This document shows positions 34,551-44,938 of a stretch of 64,000 bases of DNA, piece by piece. Within the stretch, counting starts at the first letter, position 1. Every line of letters begins with the position of its first letter. Source of the DNA: Streptomyces pacificus (GTDB lineage: Bacteria > Actinomycetota > Actinomycetes > Streptomycetales > Streptomycetaceae); assembly GCF_011766325.1 (NCBI RefSeq), contig NZ_BLLG01000014.1, forward strand, positions 62,001 through 126,000, written 5' to 3'. The translations under genes were made by a program, and so were the position numbers. A model generated the notes under the pieces. The model saw nothing but the letters and a program-made list of their open reading frames with translations, was not told the DNA's origin and did not search any database.

Positions 34551-35798
34551 TTGACCGGCGCAGGTTCCCCGTACCCGCTGCGTAACCGGCTGCGATCGCT
34601 GCGGCCCGCCGCCTTCGGGGCCGACCCCGCCGGAGCGCGGATGGAGCGGATACGCCGCTCGCCCCATTTCGCCGACGGAGTGTTCCAGAACCCCATGGGC
34701 GCCCGCACCAGACCGGCCGGGTCCATGCTCGAGTTCGCGAAGGTCTACTTCGGCAGGGAGTCCCGCAGGCGCCGCGCCCCCGCAGCGCCGATACCCCTGC
34801 ACCCCACCACCCTCGAGGACCTCGCAGGGCCTCCCGCATCGGGGCTGCGGCTCACCTGGATGGGCCACTCCAGCGTGCTCGCCGAGATCGACGGGGCACG
34901 GGTGCTCTTCGACCCGGTCTGGGGCCGGCGCTGCTCACCGTTCGCGTTCGCCGGGCCCAAACGCCTCCACCCCGCGCCGCTGCCCCTCGCCGCGCTCGGC
35001 CCGGTGGACGTGGTCGTCATCTCGCACGACCATTACGACCACCTCGACCTGCCGACGATCCGCACCCTGGCCTCGACTGACACGCTCTTCGCGGTACCGC
35101 TGGGCGTGGGCGCGCACCTGGAACGCTGGGGTGTCGCCGAGAGCCGCCTCAGGGAGCTGGACTGGCAGGAGTCGGCGCAGGTGGACGGCTTGCGGCTGAC
35201 CGCCACCCCGGCCCGGCACTTCTGCGGCCGCGGCCTGCGCAACCGGCACGACACCCTCTGGGCCTCGTGGGTCGTCGAGGGCTCGTCCGGTCACCGCGTC
35301 TACCACAGCGGTGACACAGGGTACTTCCCCGGCTTCCGGGACATCGGCGCCGAGCACGGCCCGTTCGACGCGACCATGATCCAGATCGGTGCGTACAGCG
35401 AGTACTGGCCCGAGAACCGCACGGACCACAGGCCGCTCCCCGGCCCATGGCCGGATATTCACATGTCACCCGCCGAGGGCGTCCAAAGCCATCTTGACCT
35501 GCAAGGAGGCCAGCCGGGCGGCGTCATGCTGCCGATCCACTGGGCCACCTTCAACCTCGCCCCGCACGCCTGGGCCGAGCCGGGGGAGTGGACCAGGGAC
35601 GCGGCGGGGGAGGCCGGCCAGGCGGTGGCCCTGCCCCGGCCGGGCGAGCCCTTCGAGCCGGCTGGGGGACTGCCCGTGGACCCCTGGTGGAGGCCCCTGG
35701 CCCACCCCATCGAGCGCCCGTGGCGGAGGCCCGGGACCACCGAAGCGGTGTCGGGTGACACGCTCAGCGGTGACCTCGACTTGGCGGGTGACCGCTGA
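34551..35798 (+). CDS. Metallo-beta-lactamase-fold hydrolase (NAPE-PLD/UlaG-like)
   Basis: A 415-residue MBL-fold protein. The metal site HDHYDH is at residues 159-164, with a further ligand in TPARHFCGRG and a third set in HSGDTGY and PIHWATFNLAPH. The WMGHSSVLAEIDG entry and the C-terminal half match phospholipase D-like/RomA-type MBL proteins. TTG 34551 is preceded by AGGAGG with 5-nt spacing, and its first T follows an 11-codon leader frame. The last 60 residues form a proline-rich tail. The likely substrate is a phosphodiester or lipid. Confidence 0.87.
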   Translation: MTGAGSPYPLRNRLRSLRPAAFGADPAGARMERIRRSPHFADGVFQNPMGARTRPAGSMLEFAKVYFGRESRRRRAPAAPIPLHPTTLEDLAGPPASGLRLTWMGHSSVLAEIDGARVLFDPVWGRRCSPFAFAGPKRLHPAPLPLAALGPVDVVVISHDHYDHLDLPTIRTLASTDTLFAVPLGVGAHLERWGVAESRLRELDWQESAQVDGLRLTATPARHFCGRGLRNRHDTLWASWVVEGSSGHRVYHSGDTGYFPGFRDIGAEHGPFDATMIQIGAYSEYWPENRTDHRPLPGPWPDIHMSPAEGVQSHLDLQGGQPGGVMLPIHWATFNLAPHAWAEPGEWTRDAAGEAGQAVALPRPGEPFEPAGGLPVDPWWRPLAHPIERPWRRPGTTEAVSGDTLSGDLDLAGDR

Positions 35799-35908
35799 CG
35801 CCGGATGCCGATCCGGCACGAGGTCGCCGGCCCTCAGCCGGGCGGCCGCTTCTGCGGTGCCGCCCGGCACGGCCGTCCGCCGGGGATCCCGCGGGCCCCG
35901 GCGGCGGC

Positions 35909-36298
35909 TCAGCCCTCGGTCCAGCCGTGGTTCTTAGCGAACTGGGCCAGCCCACCGCGGACCTGCAGCATCTGCTGGCCGGTGAGCGAGGGCGCTGCCG
36001 CCAGCAGGATCTCGGTGACCTCCCGGGTGAACTGCACCTCGGTAAGCACGTCGCAGAGCGAATCGTCGTACGAGGGATTCGGCTTGCCGGTCTCCCCGGG
36101 GGCGAGGCGGACCCCTGCTGCCTTCGGTCCCCGCTCGCCGTTCTCGATCTCGAACTCCACCATCACACCGGGACCCACCAGCGATTCGGACACCCGCATG
36201 TCGTTGACATGCAGGAAAACATCGTCCCCGCCGGTTTCCGGGGCGATGAACCCGTAACCCCGCGCACTGTCGAAACGCACCACACGACCAGCCACCAT
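35909..36298 (-). CDS. Cold-shock-domain protein with C-terminal extension
   Basis: A 129-residue protein. Residues 1-65 form a cold-shock domain: MVAGRVVRFDSARGYGFIAP contains RNP1-like aromatic residues, and DVFLHVND is RNP2. The remaining 60 residues are a streptomycete-specific helical extension (EILLAAAPSLTGQQMLQVRG). It should bind single-stranded RNA or DNA. ATG 36298 fixes the family N-terminus, though the ribosome site is poor. It faces a 930-base intergenic region shared with the conservon. Confidence 0.9.
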   Translation of the reverse strand: MVAGRVVRFDSARGYGFIAPETGGDDVFLHVNDMRVSESLVGPGVMVEFEIENGERGPKAAGVRLAPGETGKPNPSYDDSLCDVLTEVQFTREVTEILLAAAPSLTGQQMLQVRGGLAQFAKNHGWTEG

Positions 36299-37227
36299 GT
36301 CCAACCCCACCAAATCCCATGCCTTGTCCACTCGGGCCCATTGCCCGAGGTATCGGATCGAGCCTAGCCGCGGGGCCCCGCGGAAGCGACCCCTCGATGT
36401 CACGGGAACCGTACTCGGGTTCGCTTCAGCGAAAGAGACCCCGCCCTTTTCACGGGGGCAGCGAGTAGTCACCGCTGTGGGCGGGCGTGGGCGGGGCGGT
36501 GGGGCGGTGCAGGAGGTGCGCCGCCATCGCTCCATGGCGGTGCGGGGGCGGGACGGGACGGACGGTCAATCGAAGGCGGGAGACGGGAGGCGGGAGGCGG
36601 GAGACGGGTGGAGCCGTGGCGGCCGGCGCCGAAGGGAGGCAGGAGCCGCTCGCCCGCGGGGTCGCCGGCTGACACCGGCAGGTGCTTCGGGGGCGGGGCC
36701 TCGGGTGGAGGGGAGGGACGGCCGGGAATCGAGCGGAGAAGGACGGGGTGGAGAGGGGCGGGCTCCCGATGCCGCGGTCCGGCGTGTGGCCGGATTCCGG
36801 CCGACTGCCTCCGGAGGCCCGGCAGCGGACGCCGTCCGGGCCCGCCGGCGCCGCAGGCGGGCCGTTCGAGGGCCCCGGCCCACCCGGGTGCGCCTCGCGT
36901 CCGGGACCGGCCGTCCGTTTCCGCAGCACGGGGGATGCCCCCGGAGCCCGGCCTTCTCGCCGGTGGTCCGGACACTTCGCCGCCTCGCCATGGGAGAGGG
37001 CGTCCCCGCCGCAGTGCCCCGACCTCGGCCCAGGGGTTTCGGTTGCGCGTGCGAGCCCTCATACCAGAGCGGGCTCCTCTTCCGGCAAGTTTGTCAACTG
37101 CCCACCACACATGAACGGTTCACGACTACCCTGTGTGCCCGGTGATCAACGATAGTCTTGAGCACTCACCTTTGACGCCACGCACAACGATCGACAGACA
37201 ATCCCGGGCCCCGCACCAAGGACACTG
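36299..37227. other. Long divergent region between the cold-shock gene and the conservon
   Basis: About 930 bases. From 36480 to 36900 it is purine-biased low-complexity sequence (GGCGGGAGACGGGAGGCGGGAG around 36578-36606). The last 150 bases before cvnA are less GC-rich and contain GTTGTC/TTGTCAAC and GATAGTCTTG motifs that may belong to promoters, but no confident -35/-10 pair was found. No gene is supported. Confidence 0.4.
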
Positions 37228-39195
<1,968 letters not shown>

Positions 39196-39202
39196 ATGCA
39201 CC

Positions 39203-39637
39203 ATGGCGAGCGATGTGCCGACGGGCCATTCCTCGGATCTCGACTGGCTGCTCAGCGGCCTGGTCCAGAGAGTGCCGTACACCCGCAACGCAGTCCTGCT
39301 CTCCTCCGACGGCCTGGTGAAGTCCGTGCACGGCCTCGACGCCGACAGCGCCGACCACATGGCCGCGCTGGCCTCCGGTCTGTACTCGCTCGGACGCAGC
39401 GCCGGTGCCCGGTTCGGCGACGGTGGAGAGGTCCGCCAGGTGGTGGTGGAGCTCGACTCGACCCTGCTCTTCGTGTCCACGGCCGGCTCGGGCACCTGTC
39501 TCGCGGTGCTGGCCGGGCGGGAGGCGGACGCCGCGGTTCTCGGCTACGAGATGGCGATGCTGGTGAAGAGCGTGCGGCCGTACCTGGTCACGCCGGCCAG
39601 ACAGGCCACCGGGGCGCCGAGCGCCACGGGGCTCTGA
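39203..39637 (+). CDS. cvnB: Conservon roadblock/LC7 protein CvnB
   Basis: A 144-residue roadblock/LC7-domain protein. DLDWLLSGLVQRVPYTRNAV and the SSDGLVKSVHGLDADSADHM core are typical of the MglB-like regulators encoded in every conservon. It probably acts on the GTPase CvnD. It begins 7 nt after cvnA and ends 2 nt before cvnC. Confidence 0.94.
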   Translation: MASDVPTGHSSDLDWLLSGLVQRVPYTRNAVLLSSDGLVKSVHGLDADSADHMAALASGLYSLGRSAGARFGDGGEVRQVVVELDSTLLFVSTAGSGTCLAVLAGREADAAVLGYEMAMLVKSVRPYLVTPARQATGAPSATGL

Positions 39638-39639
39638 CC

Positions 39640-40011
39640 GTGCCGGCCCCCATGGACGGGCCGTGGCTCGACGACGCGGCAGGCCGGCTGATCCGCCCGT
39701 ACTCGGTGATCGGGGGCCGTACCCGTCCGACGGCCGCGCTCGACCTGCTGTCCCTGGTGATGGCCACCGGCACGGCCCCCCAGGGGTCGCTCGGACCGGA
39801 GCATGCGCTGGCCCTGGGCCTGTGCGACGGGCCCACCTCGGTGGCGGAGATCGCGGCGCACTTACGGCTCCCGGCGGTCGTCACCAAGGTACTCCTCTCC
39901 GATCTCGTCGACTGCGGGGCGGTCACCGCCAGGGCGCCCCGCTTCCAGGAATCCCCCACCGACCGTTCCCTGCTGGAGGCAGTGCTCGATGGCCTACGAC
40001 GACGGCTCTGA
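39640..40011 (+). CDS. cvnC: Conservon DUF742 protein CvnC
   Basis: A 123-residue DUF742 protein. RLIRPYSVIGGRTRP opens the domain, and a winged-helix-like middle (TSVAEIAAHLRLPAVVTKVLL) is followed by APRFQESPTDRSLLEAVLDG. GTG 39640 lies 2 nt after the cvnB stop; ATG 39652 is an alternative. The 3' end overlaps cvnD by 23 nt. In characterised conservons it binds CvnA and CvnD. Confidence 0.93.
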   Translation: MPAPMDGPWLDDAAGRLIRPYSVIGGRTRPTAALDLLSLVMATGTAPQGSLGPEHALALGLCDGPTSVAEIAAHLRLPAVVTKVLLSDLVDCGAVTARAPRFQESPTDRSLLEAVLDGLRRRL

Positions 40012-40648
40012 CCGCCGCCCCGACCGCGCCGCCGAGCACGGCCGGGGCCCGCGCGAGCGGGGCGACCCCTTTCCCAGCGCCCTCAAGATCCTCGTGGCGG
40101 GGGGCTTCGGGGTGGGCAAGACGACCTTCGTCGGCGCGGTGAGCGAGATCGAGCCGCTGTGCACCGAGGAACTCCTGACGGCCGTCGGCGTCGGCACCGA
40201 CAGCCTGGCGGGTGTGGAGACCAAGACGACCACCACGGTAGCCATGGACTTCGGGCGGCTCACCCTCGACGACCGGAATGTGCTGTACCTGTTCGGCACA
40301 CCGGGCCAGGAGCGGTTCTGGTTCATGTGGGACGAACTCTCCGAAGGGGCGCTCGGCGCGGTCGTCCTCGCCGACACGCGCCGGCTGGAGGACTGCTTCT
40401 CCGCCGTGGACTTCTTCGAGCGGCGCGGCATCGGTTTCGTCGTCGCCGTCAACGAGTTCGACGGCTCCTACCGCTACGAACCCGACGAGGTCAGGGCCGC
40501 GATCGACCTCAAGCAGGACGTCCCGGTCGTGCTGTGCGACGCACGTATCGCCAGCTCCGCGATCGGCGCCCTGGTCACCCTCGTCCAGCACCTGCTCACC
40601 ACGACCCCGGCACCGGCAGCGGCGCCGAGCTACGGAGCTCAGTCATGA
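39989..40648 (+). CDS. cvnD: Conservon small GTPase-like protein CvnD
   Basis: A 219-residue GTP-binding protein. The P-loop is GGFGVGKTT (about residues 38-46), the switch II region LFGTPGQERFWF, and the NKxD-like motif is VNEFD, so the guanine-specificity Lys is replaced by Glu as in many MglA-like GTPases. About 30 polar residues precede the G domain. The TGA overlaps the ATG of the GAF gene. It is presumably the signalling output of the conservon. Confidence 0.94.
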   Translation: MAYDDGSDRRPDRAAEHGRGPRERGDPFPSALKILVAGGFGVGKTTFVGAVSEIEPLCTEELLTAVGVGTDSLAGVETKTTTTVAMDFGRLTLDDRNVLYLFGTPGQERFWFMWDELSEGALGAVVLADTRRLEDCFSAVDFFERRGIGFVVAVNEFDGSYRYEPDEVRAAIDLKQDVPVVLCDARIASSAIGALVTLVQHLLTTTPAPAAAPSYGAQS

Positions 40649-41217
40649 CCACGTTCGACCCGACCGGCCATCTGCTGCTGACACCCGTCGACCAGGAGGC
40701 TCCCGCCCGCGTGCGGCGGCTGCGTCAACTCGGTCTGGGAGAACGGCCCGAGCCTGCGTTCGACGAGTTCGCGCACCGGCTCGCCGAGGTGACCGGGGCA
40801 CCCTACTCGATGGTCAACTTCATCGACGAGCACCGCCAGTTCTTCGCGGGGCTGCACACCCCCGCCGGCACCCACGCGGGCGGGGGCGACCTCGACACGG
40901 CGGACGCCGGGGACGTGGGGCGCTTCATGGCGCGCGACCACGGCTACTGTCCGCACGTGGTCGTGCGGCGCAAGGCACTCGTGCTGGAGGACGTCTGCGA
41001 CTACCCGCGGTTCGCCGGCAATCCGGTCGTCGACGAGATCGGCATCCGCTCCTACCTCGGCGCGCCGCTGATCGACCGCACGGGCACCGCCCTGGGCACG
41101 ATCTGCGTGGTGGACACCGAGCCGCGCCCCTGGGGCCGGGCGGGTCTGGAGACCATCAAGTCGCTCGCGGCGGAACTGGTCGAGCAGATCCACCGCCGCG
41201 AGGACATGCTGCCGTGA
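40645..41217 (+). CDS. GAF-domain protein, fifth gene of the conservon
   Basis: A 190-residue GAF protein. VTGAPYSMVNFIDEHRQFFAG and DHGYCPHVVVRRKALVLEDV are typical of small streptomycete GAF proteins, with GIRSYLGAPLIDRTGTALGT closing the fold. The cysteine in YCPHV could serve as a redox or ligand contact. It overlaps cvnD by ATGA, so it belongs to the operon. Other conservons carry a cytochrome P450 or other effector at this place; here a ligand-binding GAF protein is the likely sensor or output. Confidence 0.9.
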   Translation: MTTFDPTGHLLLTPVDQEAPARVRRLRQLGLGERPEPAFDEFAHRLAEVTGAPYSMVNFIDEHRQFFAGLHTPAGTHAGGGDLDTADAGDVGRFMARDHGYCPHVVVRRKALVLEDVCDYPRFAGNPVVDEIGIRSYLGAPLIDRTGTALGTICVVDTEPRPWGRAGLETIKSLAAELVEQIHRREDMLP

Positions 41218-41236
41218 CGAGCGCGACGAGCGCGAC

Positions 41237-41274
41237 GGCGTCCCGGGGAGCCCCGAGAGGCTCCCCGGGACGCC
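41237..41274. terminator. Perfect 16-bp bidirectional terminator hairpin
   Basis: GGCGTCCCGGGGAGCC and its exact inverse flank a 6-base loop (CCGAGA) between the convergent conservon and acyl-CoA dehydrogenase genes. There is no U-run, which is common for streptomycete terminators. Confidence 0.85.
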
Positions 41275-41296
41275 GCAGCGGCCTCCTGCCGCGCCC

Positions 41297-42493
41297 CTAG
41301 ACCAGGGCTTCGCCGCGGGTCAGCTCGGACAGCCGTTGCGACCACTGCCCCTTCGCCTGCCCCAGTGCGACTTCCGCCAGCCTGAGCAGCTGGACGTCGG
41401 AGGTGCCCGCGGGCGCGAAGATGTGGTGCGCGTCGCGCAGATAGCGCTCGATGGGCCGATCGGTGAAGAGTCCGGCCGCCGCGTGGATCTCCATCGCGTT
41501 GCGTGCCGAGTCGAGCGCGGACTCGACATTGACGAGCTTGGCGTTCATCAGCTCAGCGTCGCAGGCCAGCCCCTGGTCCAGCAGGTGCACCGCGTGGTAG
41601 GCGACCAGTCGCGCCGTCATCAGCCGTGACTGGAGCTGCCCCAGCTTGAGCTTGATGGACGGCAGTTCGTGCAGCGGCTTGCCGTAGCGGTGGCGCTCGG
41701 CGCAGAACCGCGTGGTCTCCTCGATGATGGCCTGGTGTATGCCGAGCGCAACGGCGGTCAGATTGGCGCGGCCGTAGAGCATGCTGGAGGAGTAGGCGAC
41801 GGCCAGGCCGTCGCCCTCCTCGCCCAGCCGGTTGGCCGCGGGAACCCGGCAGTCCTCGAAGTGGAGCTCGCCGAAACCGAAGCCGTGCAGTCCCATGGTC
41901 GGCTTCTGCTCTCCCGTGTGGCATCCGGGGCGGCCGGACTCCACCAGGAAGGCTGTGAGCCCTTTGGATCCCGGCCCTGTGCGGACGACGACCCCGTGCA
42001 GATCACCGACATGGCTGTTGCCGACGTACACCTTCCGGCCGTTGAGGACGTAGTCGTCGCCGTCCCGTACGGCGGTGGCGGTCATGCCGAGGACATGACC
42101 GCCCGACTCGGGTTCGGTGACCGCGATCGTGGGCAGGCACTCGCCCGCGGCGATCAGGGGGAGCCAGGTCTTCTTCTGCTCGTCGCTCCCGAAGTGGACG
42201 ATCTTGGCGACGCCCAGCTGCGAGGCCTGGACCATGGCCCCCATCGCCCCGCTCACCCGGGACAGCTCCTCAATGATGATCGTCTTGGCCAGATGACCGA
42301 CGCCCATGCCGCCGTGGGCCTGGGAGATCGTCGCTCCGAGCCAGCCCTGGTGTGCGATGAGCCGCGAGAGCTCGCGGTGTGCCGTGCGGGCGGCTTCCAT
42401 GGCGGGAATGCGCGGGCGGACCTCGCACTCGGCGAAGTGCCGTACCCGGTCCCGTAGCTGCTGATGAAGTCGACTGGCGAAGTACCCGTCCAT
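41297..42493 (-). CDS. Acyl-CoA dehydrogenase family protein, active-site Glu absent
   Basis: A 398-residue flavoprotein of the acyl-CoA dehydrogenase fold. AVTEPESGGHVLGMTATAV binds FAD, and GKPLHELPSIKLKLGQLQSRL plus EIHAAAGLFTDRPIERYLRD form the C-terminal helical domain. Where classical enzymes have the catalytic Glu in an EGT motif, this one has AGTSDVQ (Ala near 362), so it probably acts on an unusual acyl-ACP substrate or uses another base. AGGAGG stands 7 nt before ATG 42493; an in-frame ATG at 42556 is less likely. Its nearest neighbours give no pathway. Confidence 0.87.
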   Translation of the reverse strand: MDGYFASRLHQQLRDRVRHFAECEVRPRIPAMEAARTAHRELSRLIAHQGWLGATISQAHGGMGVGHLAKTIIIEELSRVSGAMGAMVQASQLGVAKIVHFGSDEQKKTWLPLIAAGECLPTIAVTEPESGGHVLGMTATAVRDGDDYVLNGRKVYVGNSHVGDLHGVVVRTGPGSKGLTAFLVESGRPGCHTGEQKPTMGLHGFGFGELHFEDCRVPAANRLGEEGDGLAVAYSSSMLYGRANLTAVALGIHQAIIEETTRFCAERHRYGKPLHELPSIKLKLGQLQSRLMTARLVAYHAVHLLDQGLACDAELMNAKLVNVESALDSARNAMEIHAAAGLFTDRPIERYLRDAHHIFAPAGTSDVQLLRLAEVALGQAKGQWSQRLSELTRGEALV

Positions 42494-43386
42494 CGCGAGG
42501 CCTCCTCTGCGAAACGCCTGCTCGCGTGAGCGTGCGAGCAGGTGGTGCATCGGCATGGTCCCGTCCCGTACAGGCCGACTACCTCATGGTGTTGATCGCT
42601 AACGGCCGGTACAACTCGGTGGCCAACTTTGGCCGAAATGCGCTCCGTTGTCATGTGATGGGGACCGCGTCCCCGGTGGTGGCCCGCGGCCCGGTCCGGT
42701 GCAGGGCATGCCCATGGAGCATCTTTCTGCCACGTGCCCATGGCAAGCGGTTCATGGGCATATGGCGACGAAGGGCGGCATTCCGCTTCGGTCGGTCGCC
42801 GGTCGGTCGCCAGTCGGTCGCCGGGGGTCTGGAAGGGCGCGCAACTCGGCCGGATTTGAGCGCTCTTGATCGGGCGGGCTGCCGGCGTATCGGAGTGCCG
42901 GACGGGCGCGCTCTCCCGTACTGCACGCCCCCGGAGTGGTTCCGAGGTTCCGGATGGGGCCTGGAGCGGACCCGGGCCGGTGCTCCCGTGGCCCCGTTGC
43001 CCCCGCGCTTCGGGGCTTCGGGGCTTTGCGGGGCCTTCCGCCCGCTTTTGCGCCGGGGGACGCCCGGTACGGCCAGTCCGCCGGGTCCGCCGGGTCCGGC
43101 GCGTGCGGGCGGTCCGGTGTGCGCGGCGCCCTTCCCCGGCCTCGCCGGCCGTCTCTGCGTCTCTGCGTCCCTGCGCCCGGCGGCCTGGCGCCGCGCCCGG
43201 TGCTGCCGGCCGTCGCGGGGTGGTCCTGGTGCCCGGTTGCCGACGGAACCCGGTGGTGCGGCGGCGCGGCAGTGCGGTGGGTGTTCGGGCCCGTGGCGGC
43301 GCGCGATCCGCACCGGGAGTCGTGCGCGCGGGTCGGCCGCAACCGTCACAGGGGGTAAGGGTCGGGTCAAGGGGGTTCGCCCGCTG

Positions 43387-43481
43387 TGACACGCGGTCAT
43401 GTCGCATACGGGGGTGGCGGGGGCGTGTGACGCCTGGTCATGGTGGGGGCGTGGAGGAAGCGCACGCATGACGGACGGTCA
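43387..43481. promoter_or_regulatory. Three TGAC-N5-GTCA palindromes at exact 41-bp intervals
   Basis: Copies start at 43387, 43428 and 43469; each reads TGAC, five variable bases, GTCA, then TG, so 15 of the flanking and core positions agree. The period of 41 bp is close to four helical turns, placing the sites on one DNA face. The format (TnAC-N5-GTnA) resembles the BldD box. They lie 263-357 bases before tgmA. Confidence 0.65.
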
Positions 43482-43700
43482 TGGCGTCCGCGCGTTCGAT
43501 GGCGGGCGGCATCGCAACATGCCTGTCTTCACGGGATGTTCACATCGGTCTACACCATTCAGTGCTCTCATGGGGGAACCCCGCGCATTCCCTCACCCGT
43601 CTACCGATGGGGTGATCCCGCGGGGTCCGTCCGGTGTGGCACCCTTCACTGCCAGCACGGCGGGAAGTGACGGAAAGTAATGAGTGCCCTACATCATCGG

Positions 43701-43716
43701 CACGTACTGTTACGTG
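43701..43716 (+). promoter_or_regulatory. Inverted repeat CACGTA-N4-TACGTG before tgmA
   Basis: Six-base arms with a CTGT spacer, about 28-43 nt upstream of the tgmA start. TACTGT within it could serve as a -10 box, so a repressor bound here would block transcription. Alternatively it is a small hairpin in the 5' leader. Confidence 0.4.
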
Positions 43717-43743
43717 TGCCCAGACAGTCGACGAAGGAGACTC

Positions 43744-43935
43744 ATGCGACCGTTCGTACTGAAGTACGTACTTCCGGCCGAGAGTCCTGCGGTCACGCTG
43801 CCGTACACCTACGACTCCGCCCTTCAGCTGAACGTGCTGCCGGACGGGCGGCCGGCCATCGTCGACCGCGATCTGATCCTGGTCACCGGCACGACGACGT
43901 CCACGGCCGGCTCCAAGACGCACTTCGACGACTGA
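43744..43935 (+). CDS. tgmA: TgmA-type graspetide precursor peptide
   Basis: A 63-residue ribosomal peptide precursor. It begins MRPFVLKYVLPAESPAV, close to the conserved MRPFxLxY leader of TgmA precursors, and ends TTTSTAGSKTHFDD, where Thr/Ser/Lys and acidic residues allow ester or amide cross-links made by an ATP-grasp ligase. GAAGGAG stands 5 nt upstream of ATG 43744. The maturase gene starts 15 nt after its stop. Unlike microviridin precursors it has no PFFARFL leader. Confidence 0.9.
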   Translation: MRPFVLKYVLPAESPAVTLPYTYDSALQLNVLPDGRPAIVDRDLILVTGTTTSTAGSKTHFDD

Positions 43936-43950
43936 CGGACCGGCGCAGCG

Positions 43951-44889
43951 ATGACCGTACTGATATTGACGTGCCGTCAAGACGTCACCGCGGACATGGT
44001 GATCGCCAAGCTGCATGACCGCGGGGTGCCCCTCGTGCGGCTCGACCCCGCCGACCTGCCCGGTGAGGCGGCGCTGTCCGCCGAGTATGTGCGCGGTGAC
44101 TTCTACGGCCATCTGTCGACCGGCGGACGGCTGCTCAGCATGGGCGCGCTGCGGTCGGTCTGGGTGCGAAGACCGGGCGACCCCGCCGCCCATGCCGAGG
44201 AGCCCTCGCAGTGGCTGACCGCGGAGACGGAGCAGGCCCTGTACGGGATGCTCTACTCGGTCACCGCGCGCTGGATGAACCACCCCGTCGTCTCCGCTCA
44301 GGCCCGCTGCAAGCCCTGGCAGCTCAGCCTGGCGCACCGCAGCGGCTTCGCCGTACCACCCACCGTCATCACCACGTTCCCCCGTGTGGCGCGGCAGTTC
44401 GCGGCCCAGTACCGGGACATCGTGGTGAAGTCCGCCTCGGGGCCGCCGCCCGGCGATCCGCCGGTGTCCCTGCCCACCACCCGAGTCCCTCCCGGAACCG
44501 ACTTCTCCAGCGTGGCCGCCGGTCCCACGCTGCTCCAGCAGTACGTTCCCAAACGCGCCGACATCCGCCTGACCGCCGTGGGCCCCCGCCTGTTCGCCGC
44601 CCGCAAGCGCTCCGTGGACGGGCAGGTGGACGGGCGGTACGGCGACACCGGCGAGCCCTGGAGGGCCGCCGACGTGCCGGAGCGCGTCGCCCGTTCCGTA
44701 CGCGAGTACATGGGACTCGCCGGACTCGCCTATGCGGCCTTCGACTTCGCCGAGGACGCGGAGGGGCTGTGGTGGTTCCTGGAGGCGAACCAGGGCGGCC
44801 AGTTCGGCTTCATCGAACTGGAGACCGGTCTGCCCGTCGCGGAGGCGGTCGCGGGGTGGCTCGCCCCACCGGCCGGGGAGCAGGGGTGA
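43951..44889 (+). CDS. tgmB: TgmB ATP-grasp ribosomal peptide maturase
   Basis: A 312-residue ATP-grasp ligase that would activate acidic side chains of TgmA and join them to Thr/Ser/Lys. VLILTCRQDVTADMVIAKL opens the N-domain, LRSVWVRRPGDP is characteristic of peptide maturases, DIVVKSAS and LLQQYVPKRADIRLTAVG belong to the ATP-binding subdomain, and WWFLEANQGGQFGFIE supplies the metal ligands. Most tgm loci carry a third gene for a protein-isoaspartate-type methyltransferase; none is seen within several kb here. Confidence 0.93.
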   Translation: MTVLILTCRQDVTADMVIAKLHDRGVPLVRLDPADLPGEAALSAEYVRGDFYGHLSTGGRLLSMGALRSVWVRRPGDPAAHAEEPSQWLTAETEQALYGMLYSVTARWMNHPVVSAQARCKPWQLSLAHRSGFAVPPTVITTFPRVARQFAAQYRDIVVKSASGPPPGDPPVSLPTTRVPPGTDFSSVAAGPTLLQQYVPKRADIRLTAVGPRLFAARKRSVDGQVDGRYGDTGEPWRAADVPERVARSVREYMGLAGLAYAAFDFAEDAEGLWWFLEANQGGQFGFIELETGLPVAEAVAGWLAPPAGEQG

Positions 44890-44938
44890 CGGCCCGGGGC
44901 GCCGATGGGGCGGGGGACCGCCGGGGTGCGGGCCTCGC

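Larger units (their letters stand above)
42494..43743. other. 1.25-kb intergenic region upstream of tgmA
   Basis: The longest gene-free stretch in the window. Bases 42786-42823 repeat GGTCGGTCGCC three times. From 42900 to 43330 the sequence is GC-rich low complexity. The 3' part holds three regularly spaced palindromes and a separate inverted repeat (own entries). Open frames here have no ribosome site or recognisable content. Confidence 0.5.

Noticed and set aside
36297..37145. 282-codon open frame in the spacer before cvnA
   Set aside because: The protein would be Arg/Gly-rich low complexity with no recognisable motif, and opposite-strand frames are equally open.
41230..41240. GACGAGCGC repeats just after the GAF gene as an array
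   Set aside because: Only two or three imperfect copies; better explained as flank of the terminator hairpin.
42653..43471. Open frames on both strands upstream of tgmA that could encode a regulator
   Set aside because: None contains a helix-turn-helix or other known motif; composition follows local repeats.
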